64,000 nt of DNA from assembly GCF_023555415.1 (NCBI RefSeq), contig NZ_JAKRYL010000018.1, forward strand, positions 27,293-91,292. Direction: 5' to 3'. Of the stretch, positions 43,094-52,845 are shown piece after piece. A program made the position numbers and the translations under genes. The stretch comes from Halalkalibacter alkaliphilus (GTDB lineage Bacteria > Bacillota > Bacilli > Bacillales > Bacillaceae_D). The notes beneath the pieces were generated by a model. That model had not been told where the DNA came from. It was given only the letters and a program-made list of their open reading frames with translations, and ran no database searches. Position 1 is the first letter of the stretch, and each line of letters begins with the position of its first letter.

Positions 43094-44659
43094 ATGAATG
43101 GAAGTCTTTCTTTACATCAAGTGTTAGAGCAAGCCGTAAATAAACATCCTAGCAAGGAGGCATTATTTGACGGCTTTGAAAGAAAGTCATATCGGACTCT
43201 CTATGAAGAGAGTCTACGACTAGCTTCATCATTGTCTCAGCTAGGTGTGACAAAAGGCGATCGAGTGATGGTTTGCTTACCAAATTGGAACGAGACGGTT
43301 GTCATTTATTTTAGTTTAGCAATGCTTGGGGCAGTTTTGGTTCCATGTAACCCACGTTCTAGTCGTGAGGAATTTATTTATATCCTTGAAAATAGTCAAG
43401 CTAGTACGGTCTTTCTTTCCGATTGCTTTACTCATACAGAATTATTTAAACATTATGTTAAAGGACAATACAATTACGTCACTCTTGAACGAATAATCAT
43501 GGTTCGTGGTCATAACAAAAGCTTCTATTTGTTTGAGGAGTTAGTAGAAAAAGAAGACTCTAAAGAAACTCTTAACGTGAAAATAGATCCAGACAAAGAT
43601 TTGTTTGCTATTTTATATACTTCAGGAACGACTGATAAACCAAAAGGTGTTATGCTCACTCATAAAAATGCCATATATACAGCAAATGTAACAGCAGAAG
43701 CAATGGAGTGTAATAGCAAAGATGTGTTCCTTGTATCGGTCCCGCTGTTTCATGTATTTGGATTAATTCCAAGTATGATAACTGCAACAATTATTTCAGC
43801 AAAAATGGTTTTACAAGAAAAGTTTCAGGCGAGAGAGGCACTTAACCTAATTGAACAGGAGCAGGTTACCGTGCATCATGGAGTGCCAACGATGTTCATC
43901 CTCGAATTAAATGATCCAATGCTCGAATCATTTGATTTATCTACGTTACGAACAGGAATTGTAGCTGCAGCTCCATGTCCAGAAGAGGTTGTTAGAAAAA
44001 TTCGAACCTTAATGGGGTGCAATATTATCGTTTCATATGGTTTAACTGAAACATCAGCCGGTGTTACAGCAACGAGTTTATATGATGATGATCTTTTGCG
44101 TTCGGCTACTGTCGGAAAACCACTTCCTGGGACGGAGGTAAAAATAGTTGATTTATTTAGAAATGAAGTGTTAAGAGGTGTAACTGGTGAGTTGGCAGTA
44201 AGAAGTTTTGGGGTTATGAAAGGATACTTTCATTTACCAGAAACAATCATGAGAATCGATGAAGAGGGTTGGCTATATACTGGAGATTTAGCAAAGATGG
44301 ATGATCACGATTATATTACGATCATTGGTAGACAAGAAGAGATGATTATTCGTGGAGGCTACAATATTTCTCCAGAGGAAGTAGAAAATGTTTTATACAA
44401 ACATTCAAGCATTTTAGAGGTAGCGGTAATTGGGATGGAAGATTCTAAATTAGGAGAAATGATCTGTGCGGTGATTAAGTTAAAGCCAGATCGAGTAGAA
44501 GATGAATATTCTTTGAAAAATTATATGGAAGGAAAACTAGTAAACTATAAAATCCCAGACCAGTTAGTGTTTCTAGAAGATCTCCCCAAAACAGCAAGTG
44601 GAAAAATTAATAAGATGGAACTAATGGTAGAACTTACTAAGCAGTTAAAAGAATGGTAA
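43094..44659 (+). CDS. Acyl-CoA ligase, copy 2
   Basis: 521 residues, ANL superfamily: YTSGTTDKPKGVMLTH (Asp replaces the usual small residue after TT), SYGLTETSAG, GWLYTGD, IIGRQEEMIIRGGYNI, and TASGKINKMEL. GAGGAGG before the ATG overlaps the end of the thiolase spacer. It is a paralog of the ligases on either side, close enough to suggest tandem duplication followed by specialisation on related acids. Confidence 0.9.
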   Translation: MNGSLSLHQVLEQAVNKHPSKEALFDGFERKSYRTLYEESLRLASSLSQLGVTKGDRVMVCLPNWNETVVIYFSLAMLGAVLVPCNPRSSREEFIYILENSQASTVFLSDCFTHTELFKHYVKGQYNYVTLERIIMVRGHNKSFYLFEELVEKEDSKETLNVKIDPDKDLFAILYTSGTTDKPKGVMLTHKNAIYTANVTAEAMECNSKDVFLVSVPLFHVFGLIPSMITATIISAKMVLQEKFQAREALNLIEQEQVTVHHGVPTMFILELNDPMLESFDLSTLRTGIVAAAPCPEEVVRKIRTLMGCNIIVSYGLTETSAGVTATSLYDDDLLRSATVGKPLPGTEVKIVDLFRNEVLRGVTGELAVRSFGVMKGYFHLPETIMRIDEEGWLYTGDLAKMDDHDYITIIGRQEEMIIRGGYNISPEEVENVLYKHSSILEVAVIGMEDSKLGEMICAVIKLKPDRVEDEYSLKNYMEGKLVNYKIPDQLVFLEDLPKTASGKINKMELMVELTKQLKEW

Positions 44660-44677
44660 AAGGGAGGAACGGTTTGA

Positions 44678-46250
44678 ATGATTGTAAAAGACAATAAATT
44701 GTCCGTATCGGAACTGTTAACTCGAGCCGTTGAATTAAAACCTGATCGTGAAGCTCTTTATGATTTACAAGAAAGGATTACTTACAAACAGTTACATGAA
44801 AGAGTTGAGAAACTTGTTGGAAAGTTGATAGAGCTTGGGGTGAAAAAAGGAGACAGAGTGGGTGTTTGCTTACCAAATTGGAATGAAACACCAATTATTT
44901 TCTTTGCAGTTGCAAAAGTTGGTGGGATTGTTGTCCCATTTAATCCAAACTACCGTCAGAACGAAATCGATTATATTCTTGAGAATTCTAGACCGAAACT
45001 ATTGTTTGTTTGTGAAAAAGTAAAGAGAAATGTTAGTTTAGAGAAACTGACGTCAAACGTTGAAAGAATCATATCGGTCCGTTTTGAACATGAACTTACC
45101 ATCTCATTTAGTTCCTTGCTGATAACAAACGGAAATAATACTAGTATTACTCTACCTGAAATCGATGTAGATAATGATATTTTTTGTATTCTCTATACAT
45201 CCGGCACAACAGGTGCTCCAAAAGGAGTCATGTTGCCACATCGGAGTATCGTTCAATCTGGAAATACATTAGCTGCTAGTTTACGTTGTACAACAGATGA
45301 TGTATTCATTGTACCTGCACCATTGTTTCATATTTTTGGAATTGCATGTAATTTAATGGCATCAATAGCAGCACAATCAAAACTTATCCTTCAAGAAAAA
45401 TTCCAACCAGAGCAAACACTACAATTAATTGAAGAAGAGAAAGTGACAATTCATCAAGGCGTTCCAACGATGTTTGTTATGGAATTAAATCTACCTGATT
45501 TTGATCAATATAATCTATCGACACTACGAACAGGAATGGTAGGGGCAGCTCCTTGTCCACCTGATACAATAAGAGCTATACGGGAGAAGATGGGACTGAA
45601 TCTGTTAATCTCATTTGGAATCTCTGAAACGGGAACAGTAACGATTACTGATTACGATGAGGAAGAGATCAATTATTTGGAAACAGTAGGCAAGGCCATT
45701 GACTGACGGGGTTAATTTGAAAATTGTGAATGAACATCGAGAAATGTTGCCAGTAGGAGAAGTTGGGGAAATTGCTTGTAAAAGTCTTGGTACGATGAAG
45801 GGATATTATAAAATGGAAGAACAGACGAAGAAAGTATTTGATGAAGATGGATGGTACTATACAGGTGACCTTGGCTCTTTAGATGAAAAAGGCTATCTTC
45901 GTTTCGTAGGACGAAAAAAAGAAATGATTATCCGTGGTGGATACAATATTTATCCACAGGAAATTGAAGGGGTATTAGCAAAACATCCAAAAGTACTTGA
46001 ATGTGCTGTTGTCGGTTATCCAAATGAAGTATTAGGTGAATTAGTTTGTGCCGTTATTAAACTGAAAAAAGGGGAAAGCTGTACTCCTGATGAAATAAAG
46101 GAATACGTCAAAACATTTATTGCAACGTACAAAGTACCTTCTAAAGTGGTGTTTGTGGAGGAGTTTCCAGTTACAGCGAGTGGGAAAATCCAAAAAGGAA
46201 AATTGAAAGAAAAAATGCTTAAACTCGTTCATACAAGTGAAACGGACTAA
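44678..46250 (+). pseudogene. Acyl-CoA ligase, copy 3, split by a 4-bp duplication
   Basis: The two parts together encode about 520 residues, the same as copies 1 and 2. The 5' part (to 45706) has YTSGTTGAPKGVMLPH and FGISETGTVT and stops after VGKAID. The 3' part, in another frame, resumes with DGVNLKIV and has GWYYTGD, FVGRKKEMIIRGGYNIYP and TASGKIQKGKL. At 45700-45707 the DNA reads TGACTGAC; removing one TGAC restores one frame (KAIDGVNLK). All motifs are intact, so the lesion is recent, or a sequencing or assembly error, or reversible slippage. Confidence 0.85.
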
Positions 46251-46498
46251 ACAAGAAAAGAAAAGGTCTTCTCCGAACTACCGATGTCGATAGTGAGGGA
46301 CCAATTGCCTCCAAGTTTTCGGAAATAGATTTTTATTTTATACCCCTTTTCAAGCTTACTTGGATATATATAGTAAAGTGATACTCTCTTTCCTTATAAT
46401 TCTGAAAATCTAATATTAACTCACAATTTAAATGCCTATTTAATTTTTTAACAAATAGTTGAATAGGCGAAATTAAACTTTAACAAGTTTTAAACATT

Positions 46499-46537
46499 AA
46501 AGTAAGTCCTGTTAAGATTTAACAGGACTTACTTTAA
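46499..46537. repeat. Long perfect inverted repeat
   Basis: TAAAGTAAGTCCTGTTA and its complement around a short centre, in the 400-base gap between the split ligase and the second fnr-like gene. No T-run on the plus strand; it may be a terminator core or an operator. Nothing else was found in 46.25-46.65 kb. Confidence 0.7.
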
Positions 46538-46652
46538 TGGATCTAAAATCCCTTAATACCTAATATTAACTATATAATAATAATCCAATTTACTTCCTTT
46601 TCTATAGGTGTTAGGATATATAAAGTTAACTTAAAATTGTGAGGGTGAAACA

Positions 46653-47363
46653 ATGGAAAAAAAAGAACAAAAAATGGTCCATTTTTTTGAACAGTTAAGT
46701 GCAGAAAATAAACAATTAATGCTTTCAAAAGGAACGAAAATTAAGGTGCAATCAGGTTTTGTTCTTTTTTCCGAAGGGGATGCCCCAAAATACATGTATT
46801 TAGTGTTGTCAGGCTTGATTCGATTAAGTAAGATGACTTCAGAGGGAAAGGAATTCTCCTTGAGCCTTCTTCAAAGAGATGAATTAGTGGGTGAGGCAGG
46901 CTTATTTAATGAATTATCTGTTGCTGTAACAGCAACAGTAGAAGAAGATGCTGAATTGATACGTTACGATCGTTCGATAATCGAGAAGTTATTTATTGAG
47001 AATGGAGAACTAGCTGTAGCGTTTATGAAGTGGTCAGCCATCCAAAATCAATCAACACAGTCAAAGTTTCGTGATCTTATTTTGTGTGGTAAAAAGGGTG
47101 GTTTGTACTCAACGCTCATCCGTTTTAGTAACTCTTATGGAGTAGAGCATGATGAAGGCGTCTTAATCAATGTAAATTTAACTAATGTTGAAATTGCCAA
47201 TTATATCGGTACTACCCGTGAAGGGGTAAACCGCATGATGAATGAGTTAAAAAAAGAAGAAATCATTTTTTATGAGAACAATCACATTGTTATCCGTGAT
47301 ATTCAGTATTTAAAAGACTTTTTGCAATGTGGCGATTGCCCAGTTGAAATTTGTACGATTTAG
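46653..47363 (+). CDS. Second Fnr-like regulator with cysteine tail
   Basis: 236 residues, GTGAGGGTG before the ATG. Same layout as the regulator at 23.06 kb: barrel (GFVLFSEGDAPKYMYLVLSG, GEAGLFNELS), winged helix (YIGTTREGVNRMMNELKK) and a C-terminal cysteine group, here only three (QCGDCPVEIC). The shared CxxCPxEIC tail suggests an Fe-S redox sensor. No Fnr box is seen in front of it. It precedes a NarK-type transporter gene by 330 bases. Confidence 0.87.
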   Translation: MEKKEQKMVHFFEQLSAENKQLMLSKGTKIKVQSGFVLFSEGDAPKYMYLVLSGLIRLSKMTSEGKEFSLSLLQRDELVGEAGLFNELSVAVTATVEEDAELIRYDRSIIEKLFIENGELAVAFMKWSAIQNQSTQSKFRDLILCGKKGGLYSTLIRFSNSYGVEHDEGVLINVNLTNVEIANYIGTTREGVNRMMNELKKEEIIFYENNHIVIRDIQYLKDFLQCGDCPVEICTI

Positions 47364-47368
47364 AGAAG

Positions 47369-47402
47369 CAGTTAGTTAGGGTTACCTTGCTAACTGTTTT
47401 TT
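47369..47402 (+). terminator. Terminator after the second fnr-like gene
   Basis: CAGTTAG / CTAACTG around a 14-base loop, then six T. The following 290 bases up to the transporter start are AT-rich; no operator could be named. Confidence 0.85.
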
Positions 47403-47694
47403 CTATTTTATAAACTTCCGATTCGGAAAAAATCATAAAAGGATTGCTTTAATGTGTGTTATAGAAGTTAACATACGCATTAAACTTCTCTATAAATTAA
47501 AAATCAAACCCTAGAAAGAACAAGCTTTATACGGTTTTAAATTGGTATTAAGTTAATAACTCCAAATTAAATAGTTTGTAATAATATCTGACAATATAAT
47601 AGATAATTTAGAATTTTTAAACTAGACTTTACTCTATGCTAATCATAAACATATAAATCAAATATTTCTTTAAACAGCTAGAGGAGGGTTTTAG

Positions 47695-48885
47695 GTGCAA
47701 GCTCGTGGACAAACAGCTGCATTAGTATTATCAACCGTTGCAATGGTGATTTCATTTGCCGTTTGGTCGGTATTTTCACCAATGGCATCGACTTTACAAG
47801 AACAATATCAATTAACCGAGACCCAAAGAAGTTTTATTATTGTCATACCAATTTTATTAGGATCTGTTATGCGTATTCCAATGGGAATTATTGCAGATAA
47901 ATACGGGGCAAGAAAAGTATATACGTTAACAATGCTTTTTAGCGTGCTTCCGATGTTTGCTGCTGGCTTTGCAAACTCCTATGGTGCTTTACTCTTTTGG
48001 GCGTTTTTAATCGGGATGGCAGGTACAACTTTTACAATAGCGATAACGTATGTGACAAAATGGTTTCCAGCTGAAAAACAGGGGTTGGTTTTAGGGATTA
48101 TTGGTATTGGTAATTTAGGAACTGCCGTTGCATCCTTTACAGTTCCTTCAATTGTGAATTTTTTTGGATTACAATGGGCATTTTGGGGACTGGCGTTTGC
48201 CCTTAGTATCATGACCGTCGTTTTTTGGATAGGAACAAAAGAATTACCAAAACCAAAAGAAGTTAAAACTTTAAAAGAAGCACTCTCTGTTACAAAATAT
48301 AAGGCTACTTGGGTATTATCCTTATATTACTTTTTAACTTTTGGCGGTTTTGTCGCATTTAGTTTTTATTTACCGACTTTATTGCAAGAAACATTTCATT
48401 TTTCACCAGTAGATGCTGGTTTAAATGTAGCTGTGTTTGTGGTTGCAGCTACGCTTATCAGGCCAATAGGTGGGTATTTGGCGGATAAATTAGGAGCTAA
48501 TCAAGTTATCATCGTTCTCTTTAGCGGAATCATTCTAAGTGCCTCTATCATGGCAATTAGCTTGGACAATTTCTCTGTTTTTAGTATCAGCTGTATAGTG
48601 ATGGCTCTTTTATTAGGAGCAGGGAATGGTGCAGTTTTCAAACTTGTTCCGGCTGTTTCTCCTAATAATACAGGAGCTGTCACTGGAATTATTAGTGCGA
48701 TCGGTGGGATTGGAGGTTTTTTCCCGCCACTTGTGATGGGGATGGTAAAAGAAGTGACGGGAACATATAGCTCAGGTTTTATCTTGTTAGCTCTTTTTGC
48801 AGCAGGTTGTTTACTGGTTAATGTTTTTTCAATTATTCGTACAAGTGCGACTACATTTCGAGCGAACAACGTAAATGAAAACTAG
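47695..48885 (+). CDS. narK: NarK-type nitrate/nitrite MFS transporter
   Basis: 396 residues from a GTG start (GAGGAGGGTT before it), 12 membrane segments. The NNP family signature is seen in GMAGTTFTIAITYVTKWFP and GIIGIGNLGTAVASF, and in the second half LLGAGNGAVFKLVPAVSPNN; the substrate-contacting Arg positions correspond to MRIPMG and LIRPIGG. It moves nitrate in or nitrite out. It fits a nitrate role for the molybdoenzyme at 25.9 kb, though the genes are 20 kb apart. Confidence 0.88.
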   Translation: MQARGQTAALVLSTVAMVISFAVWSVFSPMASTLQEQYQLTETQRSFIIVIPILLGSVMRIPMGIIADKYGARKVYTLTMLFSVLPMFAAGFANSYGALLFWAFLIGMAGTTFTIAITYVTKWFPAEKQGLVLGIIGIGNLGTAVASFTVPSIVNFFGLQWAFWGLAFALSIMTVVFWIGTKELPKPKEVKTLKEALSVTKYKATWVLSLYYFLTFGGFVAFSFYLPTLLQETFHFSPVDAGLNVAVFVVAATLIRPIGGYLADKLGANQVIIVLFSGIILSASIMAISLDNFSVFSISCIVMALLLGAGNGAVFKLVPAVSPNNTGAVTGIISAIGGIGGFFPPLVMGMVKEVTGTYSSGFILLALFAAGCLLVNVFSIIRTSATTFRANNVNEN

Positions 48886-48892
48886 TCGATTA

Positions 48893-48934
48893 GAGGGCGC
48901 TCCAAAGGTAATAACCTTTCCAGTGCCCTCTTTT
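48893..48934. terminator. Convergent terminator between narK and the endonuclease gene
   Basis: GAGGGC-GCTCC-AAAGGT pairs with ACCTTT-CCAGT-GCCCTC, then TTTTC. Confidence 0.9.
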
Positions 48935-48969
48935 CAATATAAAGTGGAGAAATAACTTAACAGCTAGAA

Positions 48970-49803
48970 TCAAGATAATGCTTCTTCCTTCATCCACTGA
49001 ATTTCTGTTTTATGTTTAGTCCCTTCATCTTTTGGCGTTTCTATAATAAAGGGGATGTTTGTTAGTTGGCTTGATGTGAGGAGCTCGCGAAGCTGCTCCT
49101 CTTTTATGTGTCCAGATACTAAATTGGCATGTCGATCCTTTCGTGAAGAGAATGGGTATTTTGAATTATTAAAGTGAATGGCTTTTAAATGTGGGAGATA
49201 GTCCAAGTCTATGGCTTTTTCCTCAAGTTCTTTCCAATTATCCCCGTTCCATATCCCACTTGCATATGCATGACATGTATCAAAACAAAATCCTATCTTT
49301 TCTGGATAGTCAGTTAACTTCCGAACTTGAGATAACTCTTCTAGCGTGATTCCCATATCCGAACCAGCCCCAGCGTTATTTTCTATGAGCAATTGTGCGT
49401 CTCCACTAAACTGCGATAGCACTTGATTAAGTATATCAATTTTTTTCTTGTAACCCTCTAATGGTGGTAACGTTTTTGTCGTACCAAAATGAACAACAAC
49501 TCCAATGGAACCACAGGCTTCAGCTATTTCTAAATCGTTTATTAATGATAAAATAATCTGCTGTTCTAGTTCTTGATCCTCGGGAATCAGTTTAGTCGGA
49601 TAAGGAGTATGTATTATAGACTTTATGTTATGCTTAGAACAAAAAGTTGCACACTGTTGTGCATCGTCTTTATCAAAGTCTTTGACAGTAATGCTCCGTG
49701 GATTTTTAGGGAAAAATTGAAAGGCCGTGGCTCCTAGACTATGAGCCGTTTTTGCGGCAGAATAGTATCCATTTCGAATACTGACATGACTCCCAAAGTA
49801 CAT
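48970..49803 (-). CDS. nfo: Endonuclease IV-family AP endonuclease
   Basis: 277 residues, TIM-barrel Nfo fold. Zinc ligands are seen in VVVHFG, LLIENNAG, CFDTCHAYASG, HFNNSK and DRHANLVSGH, ending with FIIETP. Two usual motif residues differ: HPG is HFG and HLNDSK is HFNNSK, so it may be a divergent member. It repairs abasic sites in the cytosol. TAGGTGAG precedes the ATG. Divergent from msrA. Confidence 0.87.
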   Translation of the reverse strand: MYFGSHVSIRNGYYSAAKTAHSLGATAFQFFPKNPRSITVKDFDKDDAQQCATFCSKHNIKSIIHTPYPTKLIPEDQELEQQIILSLINDLEIAEACGSIGVVVHFGTTKTLPPLEGYKKKIDILNQVLSQFSGDAQLLIENNAGAGSDMGITLEELSQVRKLTDYPEKIGFCFDTCHAYASGIWNGDNWKELEEKAIDLDYLPHLKAIHFNNSKYPFSSRKDRHANLVSGHIKEEQLRELLTSSQLTNIPFIIETPKDEGTKHKTEIQWMKEEALS

Positions 49804-49896
49804 AACTTCTCACCTACTTTACTAACAATAGATTTATTTAGTATGAGAGGAACAATGTACATTCATTCATAAAACAAAGGAAAATGAGGTGTAAAG

Positions 49897-50550
49897 ATGA
49901 ACGATGGTCAATTTTCTCGAAACACTCCTGTTGTTGAAACCATAACTCTTGGCATGGGTTGATTTTGGGGACCTGATGCTCGGTTCGGGCATCTTTCAGG
50001 TGTCATTCAAACGCGTGTCGGTTATGCAGGAGGTACGAAAAATAACCCAACGTATCGACAAATGGGCGACCACACAGAAACTGTTGAATTAGATTTTGAC
50101 CCTACGTTGGTAAGCTTTGAACAATTATTAGATGTATTTTGGAGCCACCACCGTCCGAGAAAAGATGGGTATGGGGGACGTCAATACATGTCTCTTGTCT
50201 TGTATCGGAACGAAAAACAAAAAGACCAAGCGACTATTGTAAAAAATAGGATCGAGAAACGTCTCAAAACAGAATTAGAGACAGAGTTGAAACCCTTTGA
50301 ACATTTTTTTCTTGCGGAGGAAAAACACCAAAAATATTACCTGAAACGATATAAACAAGCTTATGAATCCGTACTTCAGTTATTTCAATCGCATGATGCA
50401 TTCGTAAAATCAACCATTGCTGCTCGCCTAAATGGGTTTGTTCGTGAATTTGGAACATTAGGAGAACTAAATGAAGAGATTCATTATTGGGGTCTTGATG
50501 ATCATGATACTGGATTATTAAAAGAAACTATCAATAAATTAAAGTGGTAA
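49897..50550 (+). CDS. msrA: Probable selenoprotein MsrA with in-frame UGA at the catalytic residue
   Basis: 217 residues if the UGA at 49960-49962 is read as selenocysteine. ATG at 49897 has TGAGGTG before it. MsrA's active site is G-C-F-W-G; here the frame is [15 protein letters not shown], so the stop replaces only the catalytic Cys. The frame is otherwise intact and shows [24 protein letters not shown] and a full C-terminal domain. Sec-containing MsrA is known in some bacteria and algae. The hairpin at 49972-50000 fits a SECIS. MsrA reduces methionine-S-sulfoxide. No sel genes are in the window, so a point-mutated pseudogene remains possible. Confidence 0.7.
49972..50000 (+). promoter_or_regulatory. 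Candidate bacterial SECIS hairpin
   Basis: Starts 9 bases after the UGA. Stem CCTGATGC pairs with GCAT and CAGG (4-base bulge CTTT on the 3' side), extended by U-G and C-G pairs to a loop GGUUC. The loop begins 19 bases after the UGA, and its first two bases are G, as required for SelB recognition (16-37 bases, G early in the loop). E. coli fdhF has a GGUC-type loop at nearly the same distance. Confidence 0.6.
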
Positions 50551-50563
50551 AGGTGAGAATTCT

Positions 50564-51517
50564 ATGGAAGAATGTGCAATATTTGCAGGGGGACACTTTT
50601 GGTTTATGATGCAGCCTTTTGCTGAATTGCCAGGAGTCACGGAAATAACAGCAGGATATTCTGGAGGAGAGACAGAATATCCATCTCATAACGACGTTTT
50701 GTCAGGAGAAGCTGGTCACAGGCTTGTTGTTCGCATTTATTTTGATACGGAAGTCCTACCGTATTCTAAATTACTAGATGTATTTTGGAGGGCTATTGAT
50801 CCTACAGATGCGACTGGGCAATTCAAGGATCAAGGAAAACCATTTCAAACAGCTATTTTTTACCATAACCTAAAACAAAAAACACAAGCACAAGAGTCTA
50901 AAGAAAAATTAGAAAATAGCGATTTATTCGATAAACCTATTGTGACCTGTTTGTTGGAAGCCAAACCGTTCTATCGCGCTGAAGAAAAGCATCAGTTTTA
51001 TTATAAAAAGATACCATTTCACTATTATCACCTTTACAAATGCTCTGGTAGAAATGCTTTTTTCAACCGATATTGGCAAGTGAAAAAAGAGGATCCTCGT
51101 CTTAAAAAATTAACACCTATTCAGTATGACGTTACACAAAAAAGTGCCACGGAACCTCCGTTTGAAAACAAATATGACCAGTTTAAAAAAGATGGGATCT
51201 TCGTTGATATTATTTCAGGAGAACCATTGTTTTCTTCAACGGATAAGTATGACTGTGGGTGCGGTTGGCCAACATTTTCCCAACCGCTTGCATCTTTTCA
51301 TATAATAGAACGACTAGATCAGTCACACGGAATGATCAGGACCGAAGTAAGAAGCAAAATAGGGAACTCGCACCTTGGGCATGTGTTTGAGGATGGACCA
51401 AAAGAATTAGGGGGAAGAAGATATTGTATTAATTCTGCAGCCTTGCGTTTTATAGCAAAGGAAAATTTAAAAAATGAGGGGTATGGAGAATATACGGTTC
51501 TATTTATCTCAGACTGA
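50564..51517 (+). CDS. msrAB: MsrA-MsrB fusion with His in place of the MsrA cysteine
   Basis: 317 residues, 13 bases after the UGA-containing msrA; start behind AAAGGTGAG. Residues 1-155 are MsrA, but the active site GGCFWC is [11 protein letters not shown]: catalytic Cys is His, and other conserved positions are changed (GHRLVV instead of GHAEVV), so this half is probably inactive. Residues 165-300 are MsrB, with [18 protein letters not shown] and the intact catalytic [11 protein letters not shown]; the zinc cysteines are absent, as in many MsrB. It should reduce methionine-R-sulfoxide. The S-isomer activity would then depend on the upstream gene. Confidence 0.87.
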   Translation: MEECAIFAGGHFWFMMQPFAELPGVTEITAGYSGGETEYPSHNDVLSGEAGHRLVVRIYFDTEVLPYSKLLDVFWRAIDPTDATGQFKDQGKPFQTAIFYHNLKQKTQAQESKEKLENSDLFDKPIVTCLLEAKPFYRAEEKHQFYYKKIPFHYYHLYKCSGRNAFFNRYWQVKKEDPRLKKLTPIQYDVTQKSATEPPFENKYDQFKKDGIFVDIISGEPLFSSTDKYDCGCGWPTFSQPLASFHIIERLDQSHGMIRTEVRSKIGNSHLGHVFEDGPKELGGRRYCINSAALRFIAKENLKNEGYGEYTVLFISD

Positions 51518-51533
51518 CATATTTTCAAACATG

Positions 51534-51584
51534 AAAGAGGGAGTCTCAAATTGGTCAAAATCAGACCTTTGAGACTCCCTCTTT
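51534..51584. terminator. Convergent terminator, hairpin 2 of the dispersed repeat
   Basis: AAAGAGGGAGTCTCAAA pairs with TTTGAGACTCCCTCTTT around GGTC-aaaatca-GACC. The apical GGTCAAAA-CAGACC matches repeats A, B and D, but the outer stem differs with pairing kept. Confidence 0.9.
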
Positions 51585-51585
51585 G

Positions 51586-52647
51586 TTACGCTGCATTTTG
51601 TTTCACATTTTTTCTAAAATACCATTTTAAAAATGGCGGGACGAACGTAATAATGAGGAGGATTCTAACAAGTTGAAAGGCACTGACAATGGCTGGATCT
51701 GCTCCTACAATGGATGCAGTTAACACCATTTCAATTAACCCTCCTGGAGCAATGCTTAATATCGCTGTCGCAAGATCTAAAGATGTCAATTGAGCTAATA
51801 AGATACCTAATCCAAAAGATATAGTAATCAGACTGACAGACACCCCAAAATAAACAAGGCTATATTTACCGCCCATTTTTAAATCAGAAAAGGAGATGTT
51901 TTTACCAAGGCCGATTCCTACAGCCATTTGGGCAAGGATTAAAAAGGTGTTAGGAACAGATGGCAAGTCAATCGTACTTATATTTAGAATTGCAGTTAAT
52001 GCAAGGGGACCTATTACGATCCCAGCTGGAATTTTATTTCGACATAGCCATCCAGCAAGGACAGGAAGGATAAACCAAGCATAGCTCCAACCACCAACCG
52101 CAGGTTCGGTTGATTGGAAGAGGCCTGACACAGATGCCCCAACTTGAGTGAAATAGAAGATAATCGTTGTTGGAACAACAAATAAGACCGTAATCAAACG
52201 TACGGTTTGAAAAATAACAACTAACGAAGATCGCGCATTCAGGGATTCACTAGCAATAACCATTTCGGTTAAACCCCCAGGAATAGAGCCGAATGCACTA
52301 GTGATTTTATCAACATCGATCCACTTTGTAATAACAGAACTAATAAAGATACTTGCAGCGATAAGAGCAACGGTTAACACAACAAAGGTTACCAGATAAG
52401 GACCTATAGATGAGAAAGTTTGGACAGTAAAGTACATTCCAAAATAAATACCAAGAACAATTAATCCACTATTTTTAACTGTACTTGGCCAATAGGCTTG
52501 TCGTTTTGTGAACCCTTGCCAAAGCATAACAAAGGTTAATGGCCCTAACACCCAAGGCAGAGGGAGATTACCTAGATTAAATAAGTAGCCGCCTATAAGA
52601 CCGATAAAAAATGTTTCCATTAAACGTAAAAACTTTGTTGTATACAT
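51586..52647 (-). CDS. AbrB-family (PF05145) membrane protein
   Basis: 353 residues from the ATG at 52647 (AAAGGGG 9 bases before; 8 extra codons upstream lack a site). About ten hydrophobic segments in two repeats, each with the family motif: AFGSIPGGLTEMVIASE (first) and ILSIAPGGLIEMVLTAS (second), plus NLPLPWVLGPL at the N-terminus. The family is annotated as 'ammonia monooxygenase/AbrB' transporters, with no settled substrate. Convergent with msrAB. Confidence 0.85.
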   Translation of the reverse strand: MYTTKFLRLMETFFIGLIGGYLFNLGNLPLPWVLGPLTFVMLWQGFTKRQAYWPSTVKNSGLIVLGIYFGMYFTVQTFSSIGPYLVTFVVLTVALIAASIFISSVITKWIDVDKITSAFGSIPGGLTEMVIASESLNARSSLVVIFQTVRLITVLFVVPTTIIFYFTQVGASVSGLFQSTEPAVGGWSYAWFILPVLAGWLCRNKIPAGIVIGPLALTAILNISTIDLPSVPNTFLILAQMAVGIGLGKNISFSDLKMGGKYSLVYFGVSVSLITISFGLGILLAQLTSLDLATAILSIAPGGLIEMVLTASIVGADPAIVSAFQLVRILLIITFVPPFLKWYFRKNVKQNAA

Positions 52648-52845
52648 ATAATTAAACCCCTTTATAAACAAACAAGGATATACAAATTATACCATACCCT
52701 CAGCCATTTCGCCTGTCGAAATAATCGGTTTTTTGTTAATCGGTATCGAGCCGAGTATACCTAAAGCATGATTATTGCATCTGTACCTATTGTTCGTTAA
52801 AATATAGTTTGGCAAATAAAAGAAAAGCAGGAAGAAGGAATTAGT

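Noticed and set aside
45699..46250. Second half of the split ligase as an independent gene
   Set aside because: Its start lies in the TGAC duplication, without a ribosome site, and it completes the domain order of the first half.
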